Source: Orthonyx spaldingii
Lineage: Eukaryota > Chordata > Aves > Passeriformes > Orthonychidae
DNA length: 64,000 bases
Assembly: GCA_013397795.1 (NCBI GenBank)
Contig: VZTJ01002466.1
Location: 1,356,522 to 1,420,521 of the forward strand
Direction of reading: 5' to 3'
In this document: positions 35,562-49,600 of the stretch, one piece after another
Position numbering within the stretch: position 1 is the first letter of the stretch
Layout: every line of letters begins with the position of its first letter
Position numbers and translations under genes: made by a program
The notes under the pieces: generated by a model
The model's database searches: none
What the model was told of the DNA's origin: nothing
The model's input: the letters and a program-made list of their open reading frames with translations, nothing else

Positions 35562-38500
35562 AAGACAAAGGTGTGATTTCCAAGTCAGGTACAAATCAAT
35601 TCCTGTTCAGAGAAGCAATATCAGATGTTGGCTCTTCTGAGAGTCACCCAAGCTCTGTAAATGTTTTGTTCTTCCTTACGCATCTTTCAAGCATTTATAG
35701 CTTGAAAGTGCTATCCAAAAAGAGAGGAGGTAGGTTTCTGATACCTGTAATGAACTGCCTTGTAAACATTTTGTGTTCAAAGGTAGAAGAAAATTTACAT
35801 TTTTAAAATGCAAGCTGTATGTGAAGTAAAATAAGGAACCAGTAGCACACAACATGGGCAACAGCAGGTCTTTAATCTTGAGCCATATCTGGGTGTTAGA
35901 CTGAACTGAGCAGAAGAGCAGCCTCCTCCTTTTCCATTTGAGAAATCTCAACCTAGAATCCATTACTAAAGGTGGATGACTAAGCACTGTCTTTGAATAA
36001 AATGTAACCAGGGATTATTATTTTTTTTCCTGAGGAGAAGGAAGTACCAGCTTCATCAAGGCAGTTATTCAGAATTATGAAAACCTGGTACCCTTTTGTA
36101 ATGAGGAGGTACAACCAAGTTTCTCTCATCTCAAGACGAGAGCTAAAACTTCAGTTATTCTAAATTTGGTGGGACTGCTCTCATTCCTTGTGGCTGAAAA
36201 TGCTGTGAAAGTATTCACTGACTCAGAAAGAGATAGCAGAGGGTACCTATGAAACCTCAAGCAACCAAGAGATCATTTACGTGGGACAGGGGAGTCTTGA
36301 ATTCTACTCTGTGTTTAGTTTACAGATAGATTCTTGAATCTGTGTCCTACTTTTTTTTTTCAGCTTGAGCTAGAGGAAGATGAGTAAGCAGAAGGAAGCT
36401 AAAATACTGTCACTCAGCAAAGCTGAGTCATGGGAGATGCAGATATGAAGACCCGTCAGCAGAAGGAATCACAGTGTACTGTGTACTGGAGATTTTTGAA
36501 TGAGTGTCATTTATATAAAATAGAATTTTAAAAGATTCTTTCTGTGCCAGTTGTGAAAAATATTTCATTCAGAGCCTGACCCAGATGTGTTCACACCCTC
36601 CAAAGATGTATCAAGATTTTAGTTCGTGAAAGAGTTTAGGTTTGATGTAAAAAAACCTAAAGCCTTGGTTATTCAAGGCTTTTGCTTATTGTACCCAATT
36701 CTAGAAGAAATTTTGATTACAAAGAAAAAAACCTATGGATTAGCTATCTCTAATAGAAATACTTAATATGCTTGAGAAAAGTCCTTGATCTTGAAATGGA
36801 GGTCTGAATAGGCACTTTAGAATAAATCTAAAGAAATGAGCAATTACAGATTCCAGGCCACCCTTTTAACAAAAACCTCTTTTGCTTTCCATGTTTCTTA
36901 TAATCTTCTTTTGGTCCAATCATTCATCTCAGCAAATTTTTCATTTTTCAAATTAGTAACCTTTAATAAACACACCCCTGTAATTTGCATTGATAATCCT
37001 TTTCCCGAGAAGAGTGGGTGTTGCTGCAGGAACATGTCCAGAAGTTGCTCTCCAACCAGTTGCTACTCAAAAAACACCATGCCAGCAGCTATTATGACTC
37101 AATAATAGATTGAAATCTCTTGTTATGTGTTAATATGGGATAACAACTCCCTTAGAATTTCCATTAATAATGAAACATCTTAACAAAATACAGACAGAAA
37201 AACAGACGCTGTGAACTTTTGGTAGATACTATTTCTGCAAGATCTCTGTATTACATTAGCACTCAAGACACTGAATCCCAATCTTCCAGACACCCAGAAT
37301 GATAACAGGCCCAGTTCAACTGCTGACACCTGTAAAAATGAGTAAATGCACTTTCAACATAATACAGTAACACAGACATAAGGTGCCTTTGTGAATGTGG
37401 TAATGTTACAGTGTTGAATGCTACGTTGTTCTGACTAGAAAGGGGTGAAGTTCACCTGAAATAAAAGCAGAAAAAGCCCCTTTGTGTGGTATGAGAGGAA
37501 GGGAGTTTATTGTACCCATGTAACAGCATCATTGTAACTGGTGGAGTCTTCTATTCCAGAAGAAGTGGTTTAATATAGGTAGGTTTTTATCTTGGAATAC
37601 AAGCTCACACTTTAGGATTTGAATAGACAACCTCTTATTCATACCCTAGCTTATTTTCATGGTGTGCCTTATGTAGGCTGAACATGGTTCTTGCATGTCT
37701 TTCTGTTGACATGCAACCATAAATGCTAAAATCCATTGAGAAAACCTATTCATTCAAAACTTCTTTTGAGAGAATTGACAAAAAAATGGTTCTTTCTTTA
37801 GTTTTTAGAAAGCCTAAAGATAAATTTTCTCTCTTATCAGCCAAATATTCAGTTCCATGTTAGAAACTTAAAATCTAATTATTAGATGTACTGGATATTT
37901 AATTTCCACTCTCATTAAATGAAGCTGATTCTATCTTGTTCTCAGAACTAGAAGTTTAGGTTTGGAGAGTTAATGTCACCCGCAGTAGGACAGTAGTCCT
38001 TTTGTTTTGTAAATGAGATAGAGCATATATTTCACCATGTAACTCAAAAAACCTGTCCTCAACCAAATAATTTACCACACAGGAGGACAACAAAACTAAA
38101 ACGACTGTTTGATCTTCATTTATACATGTCAATCAAGTACCCCTTTTCTTCCTCCTTCTCCCCCAGTTGTGCACCTTTCCCCATTGCCCTGCAGCAGTAC
38201 ATGGGTACTCACTCTATTTTTTTCCATTTATTTTTTAACAAGTCACGATAAGAGTTGTCAGTAATGTTTAGAGAGGTAGTGGGAGTAACATTTTCTTGCT
38301 GTGTTAGCTTGGGATTTTTTGTGCAAGCATTCTTCCAAAATGTCATTTTAAAATGTTTAAATACCGGTCAATTACATGATTACTGAAAAATAGCAAGCAC
38401 TGAACATGTTATCTTAAGTTAAACAAGCAAGTTACTGGCATTGCTGATAGAGCCACAGAATAGTTACCAACAAATAATTAATTTTAGTGGAGTTTTTTTT

Positions 38501-38640
38501 CCACAGCAACGATGCAATTAACTTGTGTGTCTAGTGTTATTTCAAGATGGGTGTACTGTTCAACTTGCTTGAGTTATGCAATACAGGTGTTCTGTATTTG
38601 ATGAAACATCCTGTAACCTGAGATCATTGCCACTGAATGG
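35562..38640. other. Intergenic sequence
   Basis: AT-rich, with no gene, RNA or recognised repeat. Confidence 0.6.
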
Positions 38641-38738
38641 GTGGAAAGGTATCCACTCAGCAAATGGCCAGGGGTTAGTACTGTTCGCTCTGGAAAAGTA
38701 CAAAAGAGAAAAGAAAGAGTACATAGAGGGTGTGGCTT

Positions 38739-38766
38739 AAAAAAAAAAAAAAAGAAAAAAAGAAAG
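38739..38766 (+). repeat. A-rich tract at the left edge of a CR1 copy
   Basis: About 28 bases, nearly all A with a few G. CR1 elements do not end in poly(A) and this lies at the 5' side, so the tract has another origin, either a simple repeat or the tail of a different retrocopy. Confidence 0.7.
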
Positions 38767-38774
38767 ACTGATAG

Positions 38775-39962
38775 CCTTGTATCAGTGGGACTCATGAAAA
38801 ATCTGGGTTTTCCTAAGGCTTTTGATACTGTCCCTCACAGTGTCCTTCTGCACAAGTTGTGCAGCTGTGAGGTGAACAGGTACACAGGGTGCTGGGACAA
38901 GATCTGGCTGAAGGGCAGGGCCCACAGGGTTGTAGTGAATGGGGCTTCATCTGCCTGGCAACCATTCACCAGCAGAGTTCCTCAGCATTCAGCTCTGGGA
39001 TCAGTCATGTTCCCTATTTGTCTCAATGGTCTGGATGCAGGAGCTGAATGCATCATTAGCAGGTTTGCTGACAGCACCAAACTGGGAGATGCTGCTGACC
39101 GGCTTGAAGGACAAGAAGCCTTGCAGAGGGAACTGGATAGATGGGAGCATTAGGCTACCTTTAATGGGATAAGATTCATCAAGTCCAAATGCTGGATTCT
39201 GCAGTTGGGATGGAGAAATGCCAAGCACAAATGTAAATGGTAGAAGAGTGGCTGAGAGCAGCAGAGATCTGGGGGTGCTGGTTGGCAGCAGCTCAGTAAA
39301 AGTCAGTAGTGTGCCCAGCAGGCACATTCCATCCTGGAGTGCATCAAATAGCATTCCTAGATGGTCAAAAGAGGTGATCAACCCACTATATCCAGCTTTG
39401 GTGCAGCCTCACTCTGCTCACTGTGGGCAGTTCTGGGCCCCACAATTTAAGACGGATGTGAAAGTATTCGAATGTGTCCAGAGAAGGGCAAAAAAGCTGA
39501 TGAAAGGGCTGGAAGGAATGTCCTGTAGGAAGGGGGCTAAGTCTTTGGCTTTGTCTAGTGGGGAGAAAAGGAAGCTGAGCTGTGGCCTCCTTGGTCTTTA
39601 CAGTTTCTTAATGAGGGGAAGTGAGAGGCAAGTGCTGATCTGTTCTCTTTGGTATTGAGTGATAGGACAGATGGGACTGGTTCAAAGTTGTGCCAGGGGA
39701 GATAAACCCTTACTTGACACTGCAAAGCATTTCTTTACTGAGAGGGTGGTGGAATACTGGAACTGGCTTTCTAAAGAGGTGGTCAATGCCCCAAACCTCT
39801 CAGTATTTCAGAGGCATTTGGGACGTTCCCTAATAACGTAGCCACTTTCCCTAGTAACAGGTTTTAACTTCTGGTCAGCCCTGAAGTGGTCAAGCAAATG
39901 GACTAGATAATCACTGTAGCTCCCTTCCAACTGAAATATTCTATTCTATTCTATCCTGTCCT
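38775..39962 (+). mobile_element. CR1 LINE, long 5'-truncated copy
   Basis: The frame at 38800-39153 encodes the C-terminal half of a CR1 reverse transcriptase: KAFDTVPHSVLLHKL, the thumb-proximal segment, and FADSTKLGDAADRLEG. The catalytic motif, normally FADD, reads FADS, so the copy is dead even before its frameshifts. Further CR1 pieces follow (about 39218-39658), then the 3' UTR and a terminal (ATTCT)n run at 39938-39957. The sequence is moderately diverged from consensus. Confidence 0.92.
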
Positions 39963-42900
39963 AAATGATCTCAAGCCTGAAAGAATGTGGCATCCTTTCA
40001 TGGATTAGGTCAAGACACTGACTGACCAGAGCCACATTTTCCTTATCTGTGAAAAGAGGATAAAATTCCTTTCTGCTGTGCTTTGCAGATTGTGACCAGT
40101 ATAATATGCCCTCACAGCAGAAGGTCACTTGTGGTCAACTGAGGCTGCTTAAGGGCAGTTAATAAATAAATATAATACTGGGGGAAAGGGAGAGGAATAT
40201 GCAAGAGAGAATAAAGGGGGAAAAAAAAGAAAGAAAGAAGGAAAAAGGAAGCCTATTGAAAAAGTCAAATAGGAAAAAGACTTTAGATGTCAAGGGGACA
40301 TTAAGAAACACACATTTGAAGAAAGCACTAGGAAAAATATAGGGTGAAGGACTTAACAACAAGAGTATCTAAAGGGTAGAAAAGTAGTAGAGCTTAGAAA
40401 AACATTTACTTTTTAAAAGTATTTGATAACAGAAAAAACAGTGGCTCTGTGATGAAACAATGAGTACTCTGTGGCACACCATGCATTTTCCCCAGGCTGG
40501 AGAAACAAGTTTCTTTCCTCTGTAATTGGTTGCATTTCTCTGTGATACAGCCACGCATCTTGGACCCTCCTGAGATGAGAGCTCCACAGTGCAGAGCCTC
40601 CCAGAGAGCACAGCAGGTGAACCCAAAGTTCTTGCAGAGAAGGGCTACTAAAGGAAGTTGCCCTGAGGGCTGGTAACTTCAGCACTAATTAAAGTGTCTG
40701 TTAGCAGCTTTGTGGTTCCCGTCTCCCACAGGGTGGCCAGAGATGATTTTATAGCTTATTTCTGTGCATGTAGTGCAGATAGCACATCACTCCTGACCCC
40801 CTGGAGCAAAGGCAATTACTTTTCCTCCTTTTCCCTGTCTGTGGAAACTTCTAAAGTTGCCAGTTGAATGGAGTCTAGGCTTTTGTTGGTGTTCTCTAAT
40901 TCACTGTACTGGCCCAGATGCTACTAACAAACATCAGCCAGCCATGATTGAAGTGATTTGGTTTGACTTTCATTCTTAACCTGTGTGTTGATGTTGACTC
41001 AGCTCATTCACCCTCCCTCATGCATGGTAAGCTTCATGCTATGCTGAAAACAAGCACAGGGAGATGCTACCAGCTTGCCACCAGTTCCTGAGGTAGGTTC
41101 CAAGCTCCAAGTCTCTGGACTAGCCAGGGGTTTTGAGCTCAAAATACGACTGTGAGCTGTAGTAAGAGGGCCCAAAGATGGGAGAAAAGGCAGTATCTTT
41201 GAGGAGCAATGTGCTGGAAGAAGTCTTTCATGCCTGCCTGAGAAGTATTTACAAGTTTGGCATTGAATTATCTCAATCTCAACAGGATCCTGTTAATTTT
41301 GATAGAAATCTGATGGTGATCCAAGGAAGTCAGGTTCAGAAGTTTTTAGAGGGCTATCTTTTAGTTTTTATTTTGCGGGGGAAGGAGGAGAGTGAAGCTT
41401 GTGGGAGGGTGGGAGAACTGGGGAGAGAGCAAGAGGATGATTAAATAAAAAGAAAAATCCTGCTTTGCTGAAGAATAAGTAAAACCCTAGAGTATTTGCT
41501 AAAATTCCCCCTTTCTCTTGATGCTGCATTATATTAAAAAAATTACATCAATGTTTTCCAAAGTGATTTCTACTTTTATTTGCTTGTGTCTCATTCCACA
41601 TGCCCTATACTTCTGTTTATTCACAAAAATTTGTTGGTGCAACAACTACATATGTGAGACACATGCAAAACTACACATGTGTTTTGGTTCAGAAAAGTGA
41701 TCCATGAGACAGTGTGTGTAACAGATTTCTTAAGGCAGAAGGTCAGCTTAGCCCAGGGAGTATAAAGATTCAGTAAAAATTACTTGGTTTGATCCCTGGG
41801 GATGGCTAATCAACAGCCTGGGAGCAAAGTCTAGGCCCTGACTTTTTACCAAGTCCTACAAGACTATGAGATGGAGTGATCAGGCCAGCTAATTTGGAAA
41901 TACTGATACATGGAGTGGGGAAGGATGAAGTCTGGGTCTTGAAGGGTTTACCTAGTTACGGCTACACTGTCCAAATACATCAGTATCTTGCTCCCTTCTA
42001 TCAGTCTAAGAAGAAAAGTGACACCCAAGCGTTAGGAAAGTGACTGTCCTCAATTTGTGCAAGCAATTACTAGAAGCTGTCCTGTAAACTGGGATACTCA
42101 TGTACAGCATGCATATATTTTTCATACAGGGCAAATATGTAAAGGAATTATTCCTTACTTGACCTAGGGAAACACCACTCCCACTCTGCACACAATTACA
42201 TCTTTTATGTTCTGCATGAAAGAATATACTGCAAATGAATCTTAGTACAAAGTTTAAATAAAGAATTGCCAAGTAATAATTAACTCAGTCTGTCATTTAT
42301 TATGATTAGGCACTCAGGTAAGGTCAGCTTCCTTTAATGCTTTTCAAAGAATGTACTCATTTTAGAACAGGTATGACCAGTTACACAGACTTCTCCAAAG
42401 ACATAGTGTTCTCCTGGCTTACTGATGCCCTGGGTATTCATTTTCATTGCCAGTTCTGACATAATTATCAATATCACAGCCATGTTGACATGCTAAAAGC
42501 CCAGTCACACAGAAATGACCCAGCACTTTCACCTGTAACCTCTCCTGTAAGGTTTAACTAATGATCTCATCGCTTCTGCAATGAAACACATTTCACTGCA
42601 GGACAAGATATGTTATTATGGTCCAAATGTGAAGAATCTCAGGTTACACTTTAGTCCTAAGCTGCATTAATGTGGGAGGCTCTTTGGGCACAGGTGGCCA
42701 ACCAGAATACCAATAGAACAGACCTAAGTATGTACAGAATATTTTGCTATGCACTACAAAGCATCTTACAATGGGAAAAACCTATTTGTTGTAACTTGCT
42801 AGTCTGGATGGTGTTTTGAGAGCAAGCTGTACAGACTTACACATGCACAGTTCCACAAATCTATTAACATTCCTCCATGTTACTGGGCAGGATTTGTCTG

Positions 42901-45900
42901 GTGCTGAGACTGTTGTGGCAGCCCAGTGCACTGCACATCACCTACTAATGAAGTCTTATTTTGAGATTTTTGGGTTAGAGATAATGATAATCTCACAAAG
43001 TTATTATTTACTATTTACATTATAGTTGCACCTAGGAACCCCAAATGAAAGGATTCAATTTAATCAGGTATTTTGCAAACAATAATAAGAAAGAGTTCCT
43101 GCATCACAGATCTAACAGGGTGCTTATCAGAGGGGATAAAAGCAATGGATGAAAGAGATAAACAAGGTGGGAGTGGATTGGAAAGACTGCTTTACAGTTG
43201 TAAAGCAAACAGACTTCACTACAGCTCACTACTTGCCTAACTGATGGGAGTGGTTCATGAGCATCACAGCAGAAGAAGCTTTTGAGGAGGGATTTAGAGG
43301 AGGATAAGGCATAAGGCTTTACGGATTTTGGCAGGGACTGGTTTCCACTGCTAGGCATTGCAGCAAAGATTTAAGTCTCGCTTATCACTGAAAGAAACAT
43401 AACTGCTTAAGAAGTTGCACTAGGTGACCATCCCTCATTTTAAAATTAATTAACTGCTATACCCTATGGTGAAAGATGATTTTTCTAATTGACTCAAGCC
43501 CATTTGACATCTCTAAACTGGAAAACGGTTTTAGTTTTCATCTCCTGTGAGTACATATAATTACATCCTCTCTTTGTTGTTTATCCTGAGGTTGATCATG
43601 TTCCAATAGGGCTCAGGTACAGCGAGCATAACTGTATGTTGAAATGCAAATTGCACAATAACCATCGTCATAGACACTTAAAAGGAATATTATGAGATTT
43701 GTTTTAATCTCATATGGCTTTACAGGTTATTTTAAACAAAAAAACTCCAAAAAAGTATTTTGTGAAATAGAAAATATGACCACATCTCACAAAAACCTCA
43801 AGCCTCTTCCATTGTGATTTGAACAAGATTGTTTCTTTCCCACTTATTTGTATGCTTTCAGTGGAGGCAACCAGTGTTAAATACAGTTATTTGGGAGTAA
43901 GTAATAACACATTATTCTTAATGCTATCTGACTTACGTTGCATTAAAATAAAAATCTAAATTTAAATCAAGTTAAACCCTTAGGAATATAACAATTAAGA
44001 TCTCCTAAAACTGACATGTGTGCTATTGCCAGCTGCAAATCCTCTCCTGCCCTCTGTGCCCCACTTACACTGACTCTCCAGGGTCCCTGGATGCTACTCT
44101 AGGTTTGGCTGTTCATCCATCAGCTCCTCATCCCTGGCAAGAGCCTCCCTCTGCTGCCAGTCAGGAACTTTCACTCAGAAAGTCACCCTTAACCACATAC
44201 TTAAATCCAGACCAGGTTTGTTGCTTCAGTTCCCTGGGCTGGTGTAGCACAGTAAGTAATGAAGCGTGATGCCGGTCAAGCTTTCAAGCAGGTGAGTCAA
44301 AACATTTGTATGCAAATCTCTTCTCCCTTACTCTTTAATTATATCTAATGTTTGTTTTAATTTTCCCCCCTGCATTCCCTGCTGCTGAGCTTCTGTCATC
44401 AATCTGGAAGGCATTTTTCAATTGATTAGTGACTTACCCATACAATATGTACCCATGTAAACTCCAGTCATTGTCTGCACCATGGGTTCATGCCCTAAGT
44501 TTGGTCATTTCCTAACTTTCATGTGCTGATTAAGACAAATACAGACCCTTTGATGGACTAAAATAACCTGCTAAATCACCTCTAAATCACCCTTTGCTAC
44601 CCAGTCAGCCTCTCAAACACCCCATTACTTTAGTTGCACAGTTCCAATAATTAAGTCTCCTGTTTTTTCTAGGCCTCAATCACATTATTTTCACTGACAC
44701 CTATAAAGTCTTATTTCAGGAAACAGGAAAGTTAACCACAATCTCTATTTATTTACATCCACATAAAATAAATCCTAGCTAGAATTGTTAAAGCACCTGG
44801 CACAGATTTAGAAACATAATTACAATATCATAGAATCAGTCAAAACACCAGCTGCTCTTTCTCTCCTGTATCTCTTCCATCAGCTACATATCATTCATTA
44901 TTTAGTGAGAAGATTCAGTACAGATTAAAACTCATCCTAAACCATATCTACTATGCAATCATATCTTTACCTCGCTGCTATAGTTAAGCATCTCTTGAAT
45001 AATCTTTGAAAAGAGGCTATGGGAAATAAGTAAACAAATAACTTCTAAAAACAAAGCATTAATGTTGTCTTCTATCATGTAGCTTAGATCACTGCACCCA
45101 TGGCACAGTTCTACCACTTCTATTGCTCAGAAACTACTTTAATGTAACTTTGAGAAATGCACTGAAGAAGTCTGCCCTTCTTACCATGTTGAAAAAGAGA
45201 AAATTAATCATCCATATAAGATCTAAAGTAATTCCTACTGTATACTATTATCTGATAGATAGCAAAAAGTATTTTCAAAGGTCAATAGAGAGGTGGAATG
45301 CAGAATTAAATACTGATTAGTCAGGATAGCACTGGTAGTTGAAACAAAAGCAAGTTAACCACCTAGTCCTGTAAATAATTACTATTCTTGTAAATTTAAG
45401 ATCTATGAGTACACGAGAGAGGCATAAGTTCAAAGAAAAAAGGTCCATTTTAATATATAGAGATGAACAAGAATTCAACAGTGTTCTTCCAGACAGTCTG
45501 TCAGGAATCAGCCTCTGCTCAGGTAACAGTTGGGAGTATAATGCAGAAGGTAGCCTTAGAGTTTCACCTAAGACACTTCCAGGCCAGCCAAGATATTGCT
45601 GCTGATCAAATCTGGATTTGCACTGGATTACATTTTGTCTGATATATGTTCAGAAATGCAGGGAAGCTACAAGATTTTAATTGTCAGTTAAATACACAAG
45701 GAGATTTCCAGGAATGAGTACACTGTACACTCACTTCAGATGCTCTTCAGAGGGTGGGAGGCTGGAAAAGAATGCCCAGGTTAACATCTGCACTATCAGG
45801 ATGGAAAACAGGCATGATGTGTTGCGTTAAAATGTAAACCCGAAAAACATGAATGTAATCCAGAAACCTTAGTAAATGCCTGTTGCACTATATTAGATTA

Positions 45901-47229
45901 ATACAGCCATTGTAGGTGATATTTAAAATCAGGCTTCTATGAAATATTGGATATATCCTAGTACACATGGTCTTCTTGTTTCTTTTATTAGGAAAAACTT
46001 ATTCTGCAGTGGGATTAGTTATAGTACTTACCTGTAAAATACTTTCCAAACTGTCTAACCATTCTCTGCATCAGCACAAAATTTTGCTGTATTTTCTTCC
46101 CCTTTGGTGGTGGAAAAGTCTGTGCAAACATTTCTCAGCAATATTAATAAAACCTTGAAACCCTGATGCAACTAAGAATTGAAGTGCGAGAAAGACTCTC
46201 CAGGCCTGCAGTTGGACCGTACACTCTGGGTCATCTCCAGGGACTGAGAAATTTCATTGATTGCTTGGCTGGCTGTTTGATTTTCCCTTTATAGTTTAGC
46301 CACATCTCTACAAAATCCAGGATTCCCCTCCTCCCTTATTTTTTTAAAGTCAGCTAAAAACTAATAAATATCTGTCAACAAGCAATTCATCAAATAGTGA
46401 TGAGAAGCTTTGGTATATCAAAGGGCAAGAGATCATAGAACAGGCATTTGTCTAAAATGTAGCCAGATTTTCCAAAGAGCTCAAGGATAATTTTTTCAAG
46501 TGCTCAGGATCCACCTCCATAGGCAAATTTTCAGAAGTGCTCAAAGCCATGTGTGCCAGAAGTCAGTAAGAACACGGAGAGTTGATTTGGTTCTTAAGAC
46601 AAAGCCAAGTTTTTGAAAAGCCTGTCCCCTTTGAAATATTTTTGCTAAAGGCCATTCCAGTATCCCTAAGTTATTATTTTGGATTCTGTGCATATCTGTA
46701 CATCTCCACAAAAGAATCTTATTGTAAACCCGATATTTTGCTAAATGAAAAATAAACTCATTTGCTTTAGAACATAACTCTCTCATTTTGTTATTTTTGA
46801 AATGGTTTCCTAGGCAGCCTTTGTATGAAATACGTCATCCTTGGGTTTTGGAAACTTTTTATCAAAAAGACATATCATTTTTCCCTTGCAATAATTTATA
46901 AAGCAGGCATTCTATTTTGTTCCTTTTACAGATATATCTGTTCCTAAACTAATGCTTATTTTCCCCACTACAAATACTGTGACTTTTACATCTTAACTAA
47001 ACTGTTCTGTTCATGTATGGAATACTACAACTATATTTTACTAAACTCTTAACTCTGAAAAAAATATGGAGAAGAGCCTCAGAAAACAGTGCTGTCGTAG
47101 TTATCAATAAGAAAATTCAAGAAACTGGAAGAAAAACAGATCAGAACTTGAAAAAGGGTCAAGTGGAAGATGCTACACTTACATAGATGTGTTCAACTCA
47201 ACAAAAAGAGAATGGGGAATGACCGTTCA
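39963..47229. other. Intergenic sequence
   Basis: No gene or RNA recognised. A purine-rich GA tract lies at about 40201-40252. A trace resembling a CR1 3' end (ATCATAGAATCAGT, about 44829) is too short to call. Confidence 0.6.
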
Positions 47230-47520
47230 GAAATAATTTTGAGTACATGGAGGCAGGGAATCTACCAATTCCCAGGCTGCACTTGAGTAAAAATTATGCT
47301 GCCACAACAAAAAATGAAAGACTGACATCGCCCTTGGATGTGTGAAGCAGAGCACAGCCTGACAGACACAAGAAATATCTGTTCTCAGACTTTGTAAGAC
47401 TTTAGTTGGAATACTGAGCCTATGGAACTGATAATCCCACCTCCACAAACATGGCATCTGGAAGTGACATAGAGGAGAGCAAGAAGAGGCAGGGCTCTTC
47501 AAAAGACTGCAAGAACTAGA
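47230..47520 (+). mobile_element. Old CR1-like fragment
   Basis: TGTAAGACTTTAGTTGGAAT and TACTGAGCC recall the CR1 block usually read as a short run of conserved 3' frame sequence ("...AGACCTCACTTGGAATACTG..."). It is strongly diverged, and the limits are approximate. Confidence 0.4.
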
Positions 47521-48184
47521 GGTTGTTAGCTAAAAAAAAATCAAATTCAAATAAATGTGCACTACACTTGCTGTTGCAAAAAGGATAGGTATTATCTATT
47601 TATCAGTGACACATCCATCTGGGAGGAGCAGAATTTCCAGGTGATAACCAAGTCTGCCAGCACTGTGAGATACAGTGATATATTTCAGGGAAGGGAACCA
47701 GTAGGTGACTTAATTACCCAGTGCCAGCGCAGATTAAAAAGAGGAGGTTGGCACTATTGAGATGGAGTGGGGGAAGGCTCGGTTCCCGTTCAGCAGGAGG
47801 AATGCAGAGACAACAGAGGAGCACCGAGCAGGAATGGCATTCTGGTGACAGAGTCAGCTGTGCACCAGGCTCTGAAAGCAAATCCCCTTAGGAGATGTTA
47901 TCGAGGGCATCTGATGTCGGTATCAAGACAGGAAAGAAGAGCATTTCCTGTAGAAAATTCCACTTTCCATACAAATAATGTAGAAAGACTGCACAGCGGG
48001 ACAACCATGGTCATGTAATGTGAAGTGTTTTATCAGAAAGTTATCAACAGTTTATGAAGTGGCTCTCATAATAAGACTAAATTCAAAGTGTTTTAACACA
48101 AGCATTTTAAGCATGCTTTGTGAAGATGTTACTCCTAAGACTTTTTTTTCCCAGGTTTAACATTTAAATAAATTGTCAGTGGAC

Positions 48185-48560
48185 TGGAAAGAAAGAGGGA
48201 AGGTAACTTGACAACATTCGCTGACCCAAAACTGGAGAAGTCTGTTCTACCTTTCAAAGCTCATGAGACAATTTTGAACTGCTATTTCTGCTCAAACATA
48301 AAATGAATCCTAGAAAACTACCAAGTAGGAGATTAGTTTCTGGCTGGGTGCAAGGGAAAAAATATTTTAATGACAAAATTGAGTGTCCAAATTGGTCACT
48401 AAGAAAAGTTGGGGAACGTGTGGTTTTGAGGGCTTTTGAGACCCAACTGGACAAACCTTGTACAACATGATCGGCTTTCATAGTTTGCCATTCTCTGCAG
48501 TGGGGGTCAGACCAGAGACCTCCTGGGATACCTTCCAACCTTTATGACTGTGTGCTGACC
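48185..48560 (+). mobile_element. Old CR1 fragment with 3' end
   Basis: ACATTCGCTGACCCAAAACT looks like a decayed CR1 RT region. The 3' end is clear: CCCAACTGGACAAACCTTG, GGGGGTCAGACCAGAGACCT and CTTCCAACCTTTATGACTGT. It is clearly older than the copies at 7.7 and 38.8 kb. Confidence 0.7.
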
Positions 48561-48789
48561 TTATGGATTCACTTTTCCTTGAGGTTACCAGCCTTGGAGG
48601 TGACTTTTGTTCCAATTGGAAAAGAAATCCTTTCACAGGAGAATGCTTGATGGGTCAGCGGGCGACATGAGGGCCCTGTCTGGGGTAAGCATTTCAGGAA
48701 AACCCATCTCTGCACACGGATGTGTCCATGCACAGACACTGGTGTGGACACAGGGCAGTGACCAGGGGCTGCCTTCAAGCTTGCAGGCT

Positions 48790-49110
48790 CTCTGGGGCCC
48801 CAGCGTCCATCGTGTAGATAGACTGCAGTGAAAGATTAACAGAAATGCTTGTGTATTGCTTGGCTCAGAACACCCAGGAAGGAGAGGAGCTATCCTGAAT
48901 TGCCTGTGGGAATTTATGACTAGGAGCAATGGGGGTAAAGTCAGGTAAAGAAAAACAGTTTGAACATCAGTAAAATTTCCTAACTGTGAGTGTTATTAGA
49001 CTGGAATAATCTCCCCTAAGGGAAGCAATAAAACCAACATCATTTGCATCTTTGCAAACTAGACCAGACAAAGCACTGGGAAATACACTGTGGGGAATAA
49101 TCCTATAAAA
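48790..49110 (+). mobile_element. Second old CR1 fragment
   Basis: AGTGTTATTAGACTGGAATA, AATCTCCCCTAAGGGAAGCA and CTAGACCAGACAAAGCACTG match CR1 3' region landmarks in order. The 3' terminal repeat is not visible. It adjoins the copy at 48.2-48.6 kb and may be a separate insertion. Confidence 0.55.
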
Positions 49111-49384
49111 TGATTGCACTAATTTTTCTCATCTATTCTTTCTTCATAGGATTGCTTCATACATGGAATGTGCCATACTCTTTTTCCTGTTATTTTATTC
49201 CCTTTCCTGTGGGTTGAGTAAAAAAAACCCTGAAGGAAATTATACCATTCTAACCAAAAAGTAACATATTAAGACAATTTGCATTTTTATTAAAAAAAAG
49301 ACATATTTTATCTTTAAAATATAACCAGTGATAGACACAAGAGCATAATCTCTAGGATAATGACATACTTCAGTACACTAGGCA

Positions 49385-49600
49385 ATTAGGTTTGCCTTTA
49401 ATTATTTATTGTTTGACATGCTGCTCATAGAAATACTCTGTGTAACAGGAGGAAGTCAGTTTGACCTTAATTATTGCCTGTAAATAATTCCTGAATTGTA
49501 ACTAAGTAGTGCCTTTTAAAATGTAATTATTATAATACCAGAGTTACAGAGCTCATTGATTTATAATTACTTAATTGTTTCTACCCATTAAACCACAGCT
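49385..49600. promoter_or_regulatory. TAATTA-rich block, candidate conserved regulatory DNA
   Basis: Several ATTA/TAAT-core homeodomain-type sites lie within about 200 bases (for example CTTTAATTATTTATT, GACCTTAATTATTG, GTAATTATTATAAT, TAATTACTTAATTG). This kind of density is seen in vertebrate enhancers, but AT-rich neutral DNA can also show it. Confidence 0.25.

Noticed and set aside
34984..35566. Target-site duplication around the 573-base LTR
   Set aside because: The flanking bases cctgt and aagac do not match.
44825..44860. CR1 3'-end trace
   Set aside because: Only about 14 bases resemble it, too few to support a call.
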